Origin: Rugamonas sp045984285
GTDB lineage: Bacteria > Pseudomonadota > Gammaproteobacteria > Burkholderiales > Burkholderiaceae_D
Reading direction: 5' to 3'
Assembly (NCBI RefSeq): GCF_045984285.3
Contig: NZ_JBJQIK030000014.1
Coordinates: 57,632 to 121,631 of the forward strand
Length of the DNA: 64,000 nucleotides
Positions 26,700 through 36,400 of this stretch are shown here, one piece after another. Positions within the stretch are counted from its first letter, which is position 1; every line of letters begins with the position of its first letter. The position numbers and the translations under genes were made by a program. The notes below the pieces were generated by a model. The model made no database searches. It worked only from the letters and a program-made list of their open reading frames with translations, and had not been told where the DNA came from.

Positions 26700-26719
26700 A
26701 GGGCGGCCTGCGCCGCCCT
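26700..26719 (-). terminator. Hairpin between mreB and mreC
   Basis: AGGGCGGC (26700-26707) and GCCGCCCT (26712-26719) form a perfect 8-bp stem with a 4-nt loop in the short gap between the mreB stop and the mreC start. On the minus strand it is followed by TTCTTCATT, a weak T run. It may act as a partial terminator or as a 3' stabiliser of the mreB message. Confidence 0.5.
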
Positions 26720-26729
26720 GTCCAGCTAC

Positions 26730-27773
26730 TTATTCGTAGGAGAAGATGGATCCCAGTTGGTCCATGCGCTCCAGTGCCATCCCGGAGCCGCGCACCACGC
26801 AGGTGAGCGGGTCTTCCGCCACCAGCACCGGCAGGCCGGTCTCCTCCATCAGCAGGCGGTCCAGGTCGCGCAGCAGCGCGCCGCCGCCGGTCAGCATCAT
26901 GCCCTTTTCCGCGATGTCCGCGCCCAGTTCCGGCGGGGTCTGCTCCAGCGCGTTCTTCACGGCGGAAACGATGTTGTTCAGCGGATCGGTCAGCGCTTCC
27001 AGGATCTCGTTCGACGAGATGGTGAAGGAACGCGGGATACCTTCGGACAGGTTGCGGCCCTTGACTTCCATTTCCTTGACTTCGGAGCCGGGGAAGGCGG
27101 AACCGATGGCCTTCTTGATCGCTTCGGCGGTCTGTTCGCCGATCAGCATGCCGTAGTTGCGGCGGATGTAGTTCACGATGGCTTCATCGAACTTGTCGCC
27201 GCCCACGCGCACGGAACCCTTGTAGACCATGCCGCCCAGCGAGATGATGCCCACCTCGGTGGTGCCGCCGCCGATGTCCACCACCATCGAGCCGGTAGCG
27301 TCGGAGACCGGCAGGCCGGCGCCGATGGCCGCCGCCATCGGTTCTTCGATCAGGTACACCTGGGAAGCGCCGGCGCCCAGCGCGGATTCGCGGATCGCGC
27401 GGCGTTCCACCTGGGTCGAGCCGCAAGGCACGCAGATAATGATGCGCGGCGAAGGACGGAAGAACTTGGAGTCGTGCACCATGCGGATGAACTGCTTCAG
27501 CATCTGCTCGGTCACGGTGAAGTCGGCGATCACGCCGTCCTTCATGGGACGGATGGCTTCGATATTGCCGGGCACCTTGCCCAGCATCTGCTTGGCTTCC
27601 TTACCGACTGCCTGGATGGTTTTCTTGCCGTTTGGGCCGCCTTCCTGGCGGATGGCGACCACCGAAGGTTCGTCGAGGACGATGCCGGAACCGCGAACGT
27701 AGATGAGGGTGTTGGCCGTGCCAAGGTCAATGGCGAGATCGGAGGAGATGTACCTGCGTAAAAAACCGAACAT
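26730..27773 (-). CDS. mreB: Rod shape-determining actin homologue MreB
   Basis: A 347-residue bacterial actin that forms membrane-bound filaments guiding lateral wall synthesis. ATP-binding motifs are visible: DLGTANTLIYVRG (phosphate 1), DIGGGTTEVGIISLGG (phosphate 2) and MLTGGGALLRDLD (adenosine). The N-terminal MFGFLRRYIS amphipathic segment is the expected membrane anchor. First gene of mreBCD-mrdA-rodA-rlpA; the 270-bp gap to divergent gatC must hold both promoters, but no strong consensus pair was recognised there. Confidence 0.97.
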   Translation of the reverse strand: MFGFLRRYISSDLAIDLGTANTLIYVRGSGIVLDEPSVVAIRQEGGPNGKKTIQAVGKEAKQMLGKVPGNIEAIRPMKDGVIADFTVTEQMLKQFIRMVHDSKFFRPSPRIIICVPCGSTQVERRAIRESALGAGASQVYLIEEPMAAAIGAGLPVSDATGSMVVDIGGGTTEVGIISLGGMVYKGSVRVGGDKFDEAIVNYIRRNYGMLIGEQTAEAIKKAIGSAFPGSEVKEMEVKGRNLSEGIPRSFTISSNEILEALTDPLNNIVSAVKNALEQTPPELGADIAEKGMMLTGGGALLRDLDRLLMEETGLPVLVAEDPLTCVVRGSGMALERMDQLGSIFSYE

Positions 27774-28045
27774 GAGTATCCTGTAGCGCTATGCCCGCGC
27801 GCGGGCGCGTGATTAAAGTATCCTGTGCAGACACGGTGGCGCGGGCCTTCAGCGCCAGCAACGCATCAACCCGCCATTCTACCTTATAATTTACAGGCTA
27901 TTTACCGAAAATCGGCGCAAATGTGCACGCTTGCAAGCGATATTTTGCGAGGCATTGGCAGGGTTTTAAGCGCCTGATAGCCGAATTTACAAGTCACTTA
28001 TCACTATAACAACCAATCTGCGCGGCCCGCTCCGCGCTTCAAGCC

Positions 28046-28345
28046 ATGTCCCTTACCTTATCCGACGTTAACCGCATTGCCAAACTGGCTCAACTGGAGA
28101 TGGACGAGACCCAGTCCGCCGCCATGCTGGACAAGCTGAACGGCATCTTCGCCCTGGCCGAACAGATGCAGGCCGTGGACACCGAAGGCGTTGCGCCGCT
28201 GAGCCATCCGCTGGCGGCCCATATGCAGGTTGCCCTGCGCCTGCGCGAAGACGCGCCGACGGAACCGAACCGCCGCGACGACTACCAGAAAGTCGCGCCG
28301 AAGACCGAGGACGGCCTGTACCTGGTGCCGAAAGTGATCGAGTAA
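28046..28345 (+). CDS. gatC: Asp/Glu-tRNA amidotransferase subunit C
   Basis: A 99-residue subunit that stabilises GatA-GatB in the enzyme converting Glu-tRNA(Gln) and Asp-tRNA(Asn) to the amide forms. The sequence is typical: LSDVNRIAKLAQLEM at the N-terminus, PLSHPLAAHMQVALRLRED in the middle, and a C-terminal VPKVIE. First gene of gatCAB, divergent from mreB. Confidence 0.96.
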   Translation: MSLTLSDVNRIAKLAQLEMDETQSAAMLDKLNGIFALAEQMQAVDTEGVAPLSHPLAAHMQVALRLREDAPTEPNRRDDYQKVAPKTEDGLYLVPKVIE

Positions 28346-28393
28346 GCCGCCTTGCGCCCTTGATCTTTCGTCCACCGAACCGACTTAGAAGCT

Positions 28394-29878
28394 ATGCATA
28401 CCAAGACCATTAAAGAGCTGTCCGCGCTGCTGCAATCGAAGCAGGTCAGCGCCACCGAGCTGGCCACCCTCTTCCTCGACCGCATCGAGAAAAGCGACCT
28501 GAACGCCTTCCTGCACGTGGACCGTGCGCTGACGCTGGCCCAGGCCGCGGAGGCCGACCAGCGCATCGCCGCCGGCACCGCCACCCCGCTGACCGGCGTG
28601 CCCATCGCGCACAAGGACATCTTCGTCACCAGGGGCTGGCGTTCCACCGCCGGCTCGAAGATGCTGGCCAACTACGTGAGCCCATTCGACGCCACCGTGG
28701 TGCAGAAGCTGCAGGACGCCGGCATGGTCACGCTGGGCAAGCTGAATTGCGACGAGTTCGCGATGGGCTCCTCGAATGAAAACTCGGCCTTCGGCCTGGT
28801 GAAGAACCCATGGGACAAGGCAGCCATTCCGGGCGGCTCCTCCGGCGGTTCCGCTGCCGCAGTCGCCGCGCGCATTGCGCCGGCCGCCACCGGCACCGAC
28901 ACCGGCGGCTCGATCCGCCAGCCCGCTTCGTTCTGCGGCATTACCGGCATCAAGCCGACCTACGGCCGCGCCTCGCGCTTCGGCATGATCGCCTTCGCCT
29001 CCTCGCTGGACCAGGCAGGCCCGATGGCACAAACCGCCGAAGATTGCGCGCTGCTGCTGAACGCCATGACCGGCTTCGACGAGCGCGACTCCACCAGCCT
29101 CACGCCGGAACAGGGCAATGTGGCCGAAGACTACACGCGCGACCTGAACAAGCCTTTGACCGGCCTGCGCATCGGCGTGCCGAAGGAATACTTCGGCGAA
29201 GGCCTGGCGGCCGACGTGGAGAAAGCCGTGCGCGCCGCGCTGGAGCAGTTCGTGAAGCTGGGCGCCACGCTGGTGGACATCTCGCTGCCGAATACCGCGC
29301 TGTCCATTCCAGCCTACTACATGATCGCCCCGGCGGAAGCCTCGTCCAACCTGTCGCGCTTCGACGGCGTGCGCTTCGGCCACCGCGCCAGCGAATACAA
29401 GGATCTCGGCGACATGTACCGCAAGACCCGCGCCGAAGGCTTCGGTCCCGAAGTGCAGCGCCGCATCATGGTCGGCACCTATGTGCTGTGCCACGGCTAT
29501 TACGATGCCTATTACCTGAAGGCGCAGAAGATCCGCCGCAAGATCGCGCAGGATTTCGCGAACGTGCTGGACGGCGACAATGCGGTCTGCGACGTGATCA
29601 TGGGCCCCGTGGCGCCCACCGTGGCATGGGACCTGGGCTCGAAAGCCGACGACCCGGTGGCGAACTACCTGGCCGACATCTTCACCCTGTCCACCAGCCT
29701 GGCGGGCCTGCCCGGCATGTCGATCCCTGTCGGTTTCGGCGAAGGCGAAAAGAACGCCAATCGCCCCGTGGGCCTGCAGATCATCGGCAACTACTTCAAT
29801 GAAGCGAAGCTGCTGAACATCGCCCACCAATACCAGCAAGCCACCGACTGGCACCAGCGCGCGCCGCAGGGCATCTGA
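28394..29878 (+). CDS. gatA: Asp/Glu-tRNA amidotransferase subunit A
   Basis: A 494-residue amidase that releases ammonia from glutamine for transamidation. The amidase-signature Ser-cis-Ser-Lys triad is present: the Lys in PIAHKDIF, and the serines in GGSSGGSAAAVA and GTDTGGSIRQPAS. Length is normal. It lies between gatC (48-bp gap) and gatB (19-bp gap). Confidence 0.97.
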   Translation: MHTKTIKELSALLQSKQVSATELATLFLDRIEKSDLNAFLHVDRALTLAQAAEADQRIAAGTATPLTGVPIAHKDIFVTRGWRSTAGSKMLANYVSPFDATVVQKLQDAGMVTLGKLNCDEFAMGSSNENSAFGLVKNPWDKAAIPGGSSGGSAAAVAARIAPAATGTDTGGSIRQPASFCGITGIKPTYGRASRFGMIAFASSLDQAGPMAQTAEDCALLLNAMTGFDERDSTSLTPEQGNVAEDYTRDLNKPLTGLRIGVPKEYFGEGLAADVEKAVRAALEQFVKLGATLVDISLPNTALSIPAYYMIAPAEASSNLSRFDGVRFGHRASEYKDLGDMYRKTRAEGFGPEVQRRIMVGTYVLCHGYYDAYYLKAQKIRRKIAQDFANVLDGDNAVCDVIMGPVAPTVAWDLGSKADDPVANYLADIFTLSTSLAGLPGMSIPVGFGEGEKNANRPVGLQIIGNYFNEAKLLNIAHQYQQATDWHQRAPQGI

Positions 29879-29897
29879 GAAGAACAAAGGAAAAACT

Positions 29898-31358
29898 ATG
29901 GAATGGGAAGTCGTTATCGGTCTTGAGAACCACGTTCAGCTCACGACCGACTCCAAAATCTTCAGCGGTTCGCCGACCAGATTCGGCGCCGAACCGAACA
30001 CGCAGGCCAGCCCTGTGGACCTGGCCCTGCCGGGCGTGCTGCCGGTGATGAACAAGCAGGCAGTGGACCGCGCCATCCGCTTCGGCCTGGCCGTGGGCGC
30101 CAAAATCGCGCCGCAGTCCGTGTTCGCGCGCAAGAACTACTTCTACCCCGACCTGCCGAAGGGCTACCAGATCAGCCAGTTCGAAGATCCGGTGGTGCAA
30201 GGCGGTTCGCTGACCTTCGGCTACGAGAAGGACGGCAAGTTTGTCACCAAGACCGTGAACCTGACCCGCGCCCACCTCGAAGAGGATGCAGGCAAGTCGC
30301 TGCACGAGGACTACCACGGCATGTCGGGCATTGACCTGAACCGCGCCGGCACGCCGCTGCTGGAAATCGTGTCCGAGCCGGAAATCCGCAGCGCGCAGGA
30401 AGCCGTGGCTTATGCCAAGGCCCTGCACGGCCTCGTGATGTGGCTCGGCATTTGCGACGGCAATATGCAGGAAGGCTCCTTCCGCTGCGACGTGAACGTG
30501 TCCGTGCGCCCGAAAGGCCAGGCGGAATTCGGCACCCGCTGCGAGATCAAGAACCTGAACAGCTTCCGCTTCATCGAAGAAGCGGTGAACGTGGAGGTGC
30601 GGCGCCAGATCGAACTGATCGAAGACGGCGGCAAGGTGCAGCAGGCCACCCGCCTCTACGATCCGGACAAGAAGGAAACGCGCGCCATGCGCAGCAAGGA
30701 AGACGCGCAGGACTACCGCTACTTCCCCGACCCCGACCTGCCGCCGCTGGCGATTTCACAGGAATGGATCGAGCGCGTGAAGGAAAGCATGCCGGAGCTG
30801 CCGGCCGTGATGCGCGCGCGCTTCGTGGAGGAATACAAGCTGCCGGAGTACGACTCGCTGGTGCTCACTTCGTCCAAGGCCATGGCGCATTACTTCGAAG
30901 CCGTGGTGGCCAAAGCGGGCCAGGAGAATGCCAAGGCCGCCGCGAACTGGCTGATGGGCGACGTATCCTCCACCCTGAACCGCAACGATGTGGACATCGC
31001 CGCCGCGCCGGTGAAGCCGGCGCAGCTGGCCCTGATGCTCAAGCGCATCGCCGACGGCACCATCTCCAACAAGATCGCGAAGGAAGTGTTCGGCGCGATG
31101 TGGGAAGCCAATTCGGACGACGAGAACCTGGTCGACGTGATCATCGAGCAGAAGGGCCTGAAGCAGATCTCGGACAGCGGCGCGCTGGAAGCCATCGTCA
31201 ACGAGGTCATTGCCAACAACGAGAAATCGGTGGAGCAGTACCGCGCAGGCAAGGAAGCGGCCATCAACGCCCTGATCGGGCAGGCGATGAAAGCCTCCAG
31301 GGGCAAGGCCAACCCGGCCCAGCTGACCGAGCTTCTCAAGCAGAAGCTCGCAGGCTGA
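29898..31358 (+). CDS. gatB: Asp/Glu-tRNA amidotransferase subunit B
   Basis: A 486-residue kinase/amidotransferase subunit that phosphorylates the mischarged tRNA and receives ammonia from GatA. Family motifs include WEVVIGLENHVQL at the N-terminus (the canonical family reads GLEvHvQL; here Asn replaces Glu/Val in the run), FYPDLPKGYQISQFE and the C-terminal tail-helix/YqeY domains with SRGKANPAQLTELLKQKL. It ends in a strong terminator at 31362. Confidence 0.97.
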   Translation: MEWEVVIGLENHVQLTTDSKIFSGSPTRFGAEPNTQASPVDLALPGVLPVMNKQAVDRAIRFGLAVGAKIAPQSVFARKNYFYPDLPKGYQISQFEDPVVQGGSLTFGYEKDGKFVTKTVNLTRAHLEEDAGKSLHEDYHGMSGIDLNRAGTPLLEIVSEPEIRSAQEAVAYAKALHGLVMWLGICDGNMQEGSFRCDVNVSVRPKGQAEFGTRCEIKNLNSFRFIEEAVNVEVRRQIELIEDGGKVQQATRLYDPDKKETRAMRSKEDAQDYRYFPDPDLPPLAISQEWIERVKESMPELPAVMRARFVEEYKLPEYDSLVLTSSKAMAHYFEAVVAKAGQENAKAAANWLMGDVSSTLNRNDVDIAAAPVKPAQLALMLKRIADGTISNKIAKEVFGAMWEANSDDENLVDVIIEQKGLKQISDSGALEAIVNEVIANNEKSVEQYRAGKEAAINALIGQAMKASRGKANPAQLTELLKQKLAG

Positions 31359-31361
31359 AAC

Positions 31362-31390
31362 AAAAAAGGACGCTTCGGCGTCCTTTTTTT
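31362..31390. terminator. Strong bidirectional terminator after gatB
   Basis: AAAAAAGGACGC (31362-31373), loop TTCG, GCGTCCTTTTTT (31378-31389) and more T. It is symmetrical enough to end both gatCAB and the convergent gene at 31391. Confidence 0.92.
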
Positions 31391-31768
31391 TTAATTCGTG
31401 ATGCTGAGCGTGATGCCCATATTGACCAGCAGGGTCAGGTCGGCGATGGTGAAATCGAGGCTGACGGCGCCGGCTTCGTCGTCGGCCGAGGTGGTGAAGG
31501 CCACCCGCAGCTCGGCCGCCAGGCGCGGCACGTCGAAGGTTACGCCGCGCGCCTCGCATTCGTGCAGCCAGGCGCGGATCTGCTTCAGCAGCTCGATCGA
31601 ATCCTGTTCCGCCGCCAGGCTTACGTAAAAGCCGGAATCGATGCGCACCCGGCCGTCGGGGCGCACATCGCCCTTGGACCAGCTATGCTCCGGCTCGCTG
31701 GGCAGGCCGTCGCGCACGTCGGCCAGTGCCGTTTCGTCTCCGTATACTTTGAGGGTTGCGATGTTCAT
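31391..31768 (-). CDS. Small DUF4279-like protein
   Basis: A 125-residue soluble acidic protein. The opening (ATLKVYGDE...LADVRDGLPSEPEHSWSKGD) and the pattern of short strands with a central amphipathic helix resemble the DUF4279 family, whose function is unknown; the assignment is tentative. It is a single gene, convergent with gatB and sharing its terminator. Confidence 0.55.
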   Translation of the reverse strand: MNIATLKVYGDETALADVRDGLPSEPEHSWSKGDVRPDGRVRIDSGFYVSLAAEQDSIELLKQIRAWLHECEARGVTFDVPRLAAELRVAFTTSADDEAGAVSLDFTIADLTLLVNMGITLSITN

Positions 31769-31830
31769 TGATGCCCCATTTATATAGTTGATTCAAAGCA
31801 ATTCCAGTCTAGCACACGGCGCAGAAAAAG

Positions 31831-32487
31831 TTAGGCGACCCCGTATTGCTGGCGGTAGGCGGCCACGGCATCCTTGTACCGGGCCAGGGCCGGGTCGGCC
31901 GACAGATAGGTAAACAGGTCGGCCAGGTTGCCGATCGAGATGACCGGAATGCCATAGTTCCGGCTCACTTCCTGCACGGCGGACAGCGGCGACAGCTGGC
32001 CGTCCTTGCCGCCGCGCTCCATGCGGTCCAGCGCAATCAGCACGGCGCAGGGCTCGGCGCCCGCTGCCCGGATCATCTCCACCGATTCGCGCACCGAGGT
32101 GCCGGCCGAGATCACGTCGTCGATGATCACCACCTTGCCCTGCAGCTTGGCGCCCACCAGGGTGCCGCCTTCGCCGTGGTCCTTGGCTTCCTTGCGGTTG
32201 TAGGCGAAGGAGGTATTGCGGCCCTTGCCGGCCAGCGCCATGGCGGTAGCCGACGCCAGGGTAATGCCCTTGTAGGCCGGGCCGAACAGCATGTCGAACT
32301 GGACGCCGGAGTCCAGCAGCGTCTGCGCATAGAACTGCGCGAGCCGGGCCAGCGTGGCGCCATCATGGAACAGGCCGGCGTTGAAGAAGTACGGCGACTG
32401 GCGTCCCGCCTTGGTCGTAAACTCGCCAAATTTCAACACTCCCGCCGAAACGGAAAACGCGATAAACTCTTGCCGCAAGTTGCTCAT
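31831..32487 (-). CDS. pyrE: Orotate phosphoribosyltransferase
   Basis: A 218-residue cytosolic enzyme that joins orotate to PRPP to give OMP in pyrimidine synthesis. The PRPP-binding motif VVIIDDVISAGTS is at about residues 119-131 and the catalytic loop NRKEAKDHGEGG precedes it. The start at 32487 (MSNLRQEF) matches the family; an ATG seven codons upstream is less likely. Divergent from exonuclease III with a 46-bp gap. Confidence 0.95.
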   Translation of the reverse strand: MSNLRQEFIAFSVSAGVLKFGEFTTKAGRQSPYFFNAGLFHDGATLARLAQFYAQTLLDSGVQFDMLFGPAYKGITLASATAMALAGKGRNTSFAYNRKEAKDHGEGGTLVGAKLQGKVVIIDDVISAGTSVRESVEMIRAAGAEPCAVLIALDRMERGGKDGQLSPLSAVQEVSRNYGIPVISIGNLADLFTYLSADPALARYKDAVAAYRQQYGVA

Positions 32488-32533
32488 GATGCTCCATCCA
32501 AAGTTCAAAGTACTGGTATTTTAAGCCCTCCCT

Positions 32534-33304
32534 ATGCCAAAAATCATTTCCGCCAATCTCAACGGCATCCGTTCCGCCGCCAAAAAGGGTTTCTTCAACT
32601 GGATGGGCAAGCAGGACGCCGACTTCATCTGCGTGCAGGAGCTCAAGGCCCAGGCCGGCGACATGACCGAGGAGTTCCTCAATCCCCATGGCTACCATGG
32701 CCATTTCCACTATGCGGAGAAGAAGGGGTATTCGGGCACTGGCATTTACAGCAAGATTGCGCCGGATACCGTCAAGATCGGCTTCGGCAGCCCTGAATTC
32801 GATGCCGAAGGCCGCTATGTGCGCGCCGATTTCGGCGACCTCACCATCATTTCGGTGTACTGCCCTTCCGGCTCCTCCTCGCCGGAACGCCAGGAAGCCA
32901 AGTTCCGCTTCATGGAACTGTTCCTGCCGCACCTGATGCAGCTGCGCGCCGAAGGGCGGGAAGTGGTGATCTGCGGCGACTGGAATATCGCGCACAAGGA
33001 AATCGACCTGAAGAACTGGAAGGGCAACCTGAAGAATTCCGGCTTCCTGCCCGAGGAACGCGCCTGGCTGACCCGTGTGTTCGATGAAGTGGGCTTCGTG
33101 GACGTGCACCGCGGCCTGGCGCCGAACGAAGCGCACTATACCTGGTGGAGCAACCGCGGCCAGGCCTATGCAAAGGACGTGGGCTGGCGCATCGACTACC
33201 ACGTGGCGACCCCGGGCATTGCCGGCTGCGCCAAAACGGTCCATGTGTACAAGGATGAGCGCTTCAGCGACCACGCGCCGCTGATCATCGATTATCCGCG
33301 CTGA
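32534..33304 (+). CDS. xth: Exodeoxyribonuclease III
   Basis: A 256-residue DNA-repair nuclease (AP endonuclease and 3' exonuclease) of the endonuclease/exonuclease/phosphatase fold. Motifs are LNGIRSAAKKG, CVQELKAQ (metal-binding Glu), GDWNIAHKEIDLKNWK, WRIDYHVATP and the terminal FSDHAPLI. Length is normal. Confidence 0.95.
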   Translation: MPKIISANLNGIRSAAKKGFFNWMGKQDADFICVQELKAQAGDMTEEFLNPHGYHGHFHYAEKKGYSGTGIYSKIAPDTVKIGFGSPEFDAEGRYVRADFGDLTIISVYCPSGSSSPERQEAKFRFMELFLPHLMQLRAEGREVVICGDWNIAHKEIDLKNWKGNLKNSGFLPEERAWLTRVFDEVGFVDVHRGLAPNEAHYTWWSNRGQAYAKDVGWRIDYHVATPGIAGCAKTVHVYKDERFSDHAPLIIDYPR

Positions 33305-33329
33305 TCCAGTAGCATTTAATTAAGCTTGC

Positions 33330-33355
33330 TTGTCGCGATTACATAATCGCGACAA
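33330..33355. promoter_or_regulatory. 26-bp perfect palindrome upstream of the first Ig-like gene
   Basis: TTGTCGCGATTA (33330-33341), CA, TAATCGCGACAA (33344-33355). There is no T run, so an operator is at least as likely as a terminator for exonuclease III. It sits 82 bp before the ATG of the giant repeat gene. Confidence 0.55.
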
Positions 33356-33437
33356 AGTCGGGACATTTCTGTAGAGCAAATTTCTGGCAGTCTTCATATG
33401 ATGACGTACCGAACCTGCTTTCCCATCCGGAGTCATC

Positions 33438-36400
33438 ATGCCCACCCTCGACACCACCGCCCCCAACCTGCTGAGCGTTTCGCCGTCCAATAACGGCAGC
33501 GGCGTGGCCGTGGGGACGGTCATCGTGCTGCAGTTCACCGAGGCGGTAAAAGCGGGCACGGGCAGCTTCACGGTGACGGACGGCATCACGCAGTCCTATA
33601 TCGGGCGCGACGGCCAGCCCGGCAGCCGCATCGTGGGCGCCAGCGACACGCGCACGTTCCCGGTGGCGGACGGCCAGGTCAGCATCTCGGGCAACACCGT
33701 CACCATCACGCTGGACGCGCCGCTGAAAGGTGGCCTGAACTACTCGGTCACGGCCACCAAGGGCGCCATCACGGACATCGCCGGCAATGCCTTCAGCGGC
33801 CTCAGCGACACCAGCCAGTTCCACTTCGAGACCAGCGCGCCGGTACTGCTGAACGCCACCGTGACCTCGATCGACATCAGCGACGACACCGGCGCCAGCA
33901 GCAGCGACTTCATCACCGCGCACAGCGTGCAGTCCATCAGCGGCAATTACAGCGGCACCCTGCATGCGGGCGAATATGTGGAGGTCTCTTTCGACAACGG
34001 CGCCAGCTGGCACACGGCGAGCGCCGCCAGCGGCAGCTGGTCGCTGGTGGGCACGCTGCCGGCGGGCAGCAACACGCTGGCGGCGCGCGTCAGCAACGGC
34101 AGCACCAGCACCTCGGCGCTGGAGCAGGAATACAAGGTGGACGCCATCGCTCCGGCGGTGGCCTCGCTGGCCTTGAGCGATACGTCGCTGGAAGCAGGCG
34201 ACACCGCCACCCTGACCCTGGTGCTGACGGAAAAACTGCAGGCGCCGCTGAGCGCCGCCGATTTCAGCACGGTAGGCGGCCACCTGGACGGCCTGAGCGT
34301 GTCTGCGGATGGCCTTACCTGGACCGGCACCTTCACCAGCACCAACCTGGCGGGCAGCGGCAGCATCAGCTTCAATGCCTCCGGCGCGCAGCAGGACACG
34401 GCGGGCAATGCCATCGGCAGCGGCGCCTCGGTGGCGTTCAGCTCGGCCGTCACGCTGAGCACCACCCTGAGCAGCGACAGCGGCTACTCCGCCACCGACT
34501 TCATCACCCGCTACGCCAGCCAGACCGTGCGCGTGACTTACGGCGCCGCGCTGAGCGGCGGCGACAAGATCCAGATCGGCATCGACGGCAACTGGGCCGA
34601 TGCCCTGTGGGACGGCACGCAGTGGGCGCGCAGCGGCGTCACGCTGGGCGACAGCGGCGTGGTGCAGACGCGCATCGTGGATGCCAGCGGCAGCACCGTG
34701 AAAGCCATCACCAGCAAGGCTTACCAGGTGGACACCGGCGCACCGTCCGCCAGCCTGTCCGGCGACCGCCTGGATCTGCTGGACGGCTGCGACACCGGCT
34801 ACAGCCATACCGACAACCTGACCGCCGAAAGCCAGCCCACGCTGCGCGTGGACATGGCCGGCGTGACCGGCCTGCAGGCCGGCGATGTGGTCGAGATCTT
34901 CGACAACAGCAACGACAATATTGTGCTGGGCCACTATGTGCTGACGGCGGCCGACCTCGGCGCGTCAGGCCAGTATCTGGCTGGGAACCTCACCATCGAT
35001 CTCATCGATGGCTCGATTTCACAGGGCGACGCGCACTCGATCAAGGTCCGCATCGGCAACCTGGCGCAGAGCGGCCACGGCGCGGCCAGCGATGCGCTGG
35101 ATATCCGCGTCGACCACACGGCGCCGGTGGTGGTGAGCACCACGCCAACCGCCGCCGGCACGGGCGCCAACCTGGCCGCCATCACGCTGCGCTTCGATGA
35201 GGACGTGTATCTCAACGTGGGCACCAGCTTCCGCCTCGCCAACGACGCGGGCACCGAAGTCCAGGAATTCAACGGCGAGGCTGCGCCCAGCCACTACATG
35301 TATGACAGCGCCACGCACGCGCTGGACATCCTGCTGCATGCAGGCCTGCAGAACAGCACCCACTACACGCTGACGGCCAGCAGCGGCCTGGGCGACTACG
35401 CGGGCAACAAGGTCTATGAGGTGGACGATGTGGTGCTCAGCTTTACCACCACCGCGACCGGCACCATCGTGCTGGACCCGACCCTCGCGCTGCAGGACGA
35501 CACCGGCGCCGGCGGCGACTTCATCACCAGCAACGGCCAGCTGAACATCGGCAGCCTGGACAGCGGCGGCCGCTGGAAGTATTCGCTGGACGGCGGCGCC
35601 AGCTGGACCTGGGGCGACAGCAGCGACGCCCACCTGCACCTGGCGGCCAACAGCAGCTACGCCGCGGGCCAGATCAAGGTGCAGCAGTGGACCGCCGACA
35701 ATAACTACAGCGCCATCGTCAGCAACGGTTCCGCCATCACCATCGACAGCAGCGCGCCCACGGCCACCATCGACTTCGCCGAAGTGGACAACTTCTTCGG
35801 CCTCGGCGCCACCAGCCTCACCATCGGCGATATCCGCCTCGGCGGCACGGTGGGCGGCGCCCTGGTGCAGTACACGCTGGATGGCGGCGGCAGCTGGAGC
35901 AGCGCGACGCCCGACGGGGTGCACACGGTGTGGACGGCGTCCGGCAATCTGGCCATGGGCGGCTACATCGGCCTGCGCGTGGCCGACCTGGCGGGCAACG
36001 TGGCCGACAACGGCTTCGCCGCGGCGCCCGGCGCCTATACGGTCTTCATCGGCGACGGCTACGGCGGCAGCGAATTTGCCACCGGCCACGACAGCATCCT
36101 GCTGGCGCGCGGCGGCAACGACCTGTTCTCCACCGCCGACGGCAGCTTCCGCTACATCGACGGCGGCGGCGACAGCGACACGCTGCGCCTGTCCGGCAGC
36201 GGTCTCGATCTGGATGCCGCCGGCTGGCAGGGCAAGCTGCTGAACGTGGAAACCATTGCCCTCGGCAGCGGCAATTCGCTGACCGTGCACGACGCGGCGG
36301 CGCTGCAGGCCATTGCCGGCGGCAGCACCCTGAAGATCGACGGCGACAGCGGCAGCATCCTGGACATCGGCGAAGGCCTGTGGACGCTGGGCGGCACCAG

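Noticed and set aside
27774..28045. Consensus divergent promoters between mreB and gatC
   Set aside because: TATAAG and TATAAC -10-like hexamers exist, but none has an acceptable -35 at 16-18 bp, so they were not listed.
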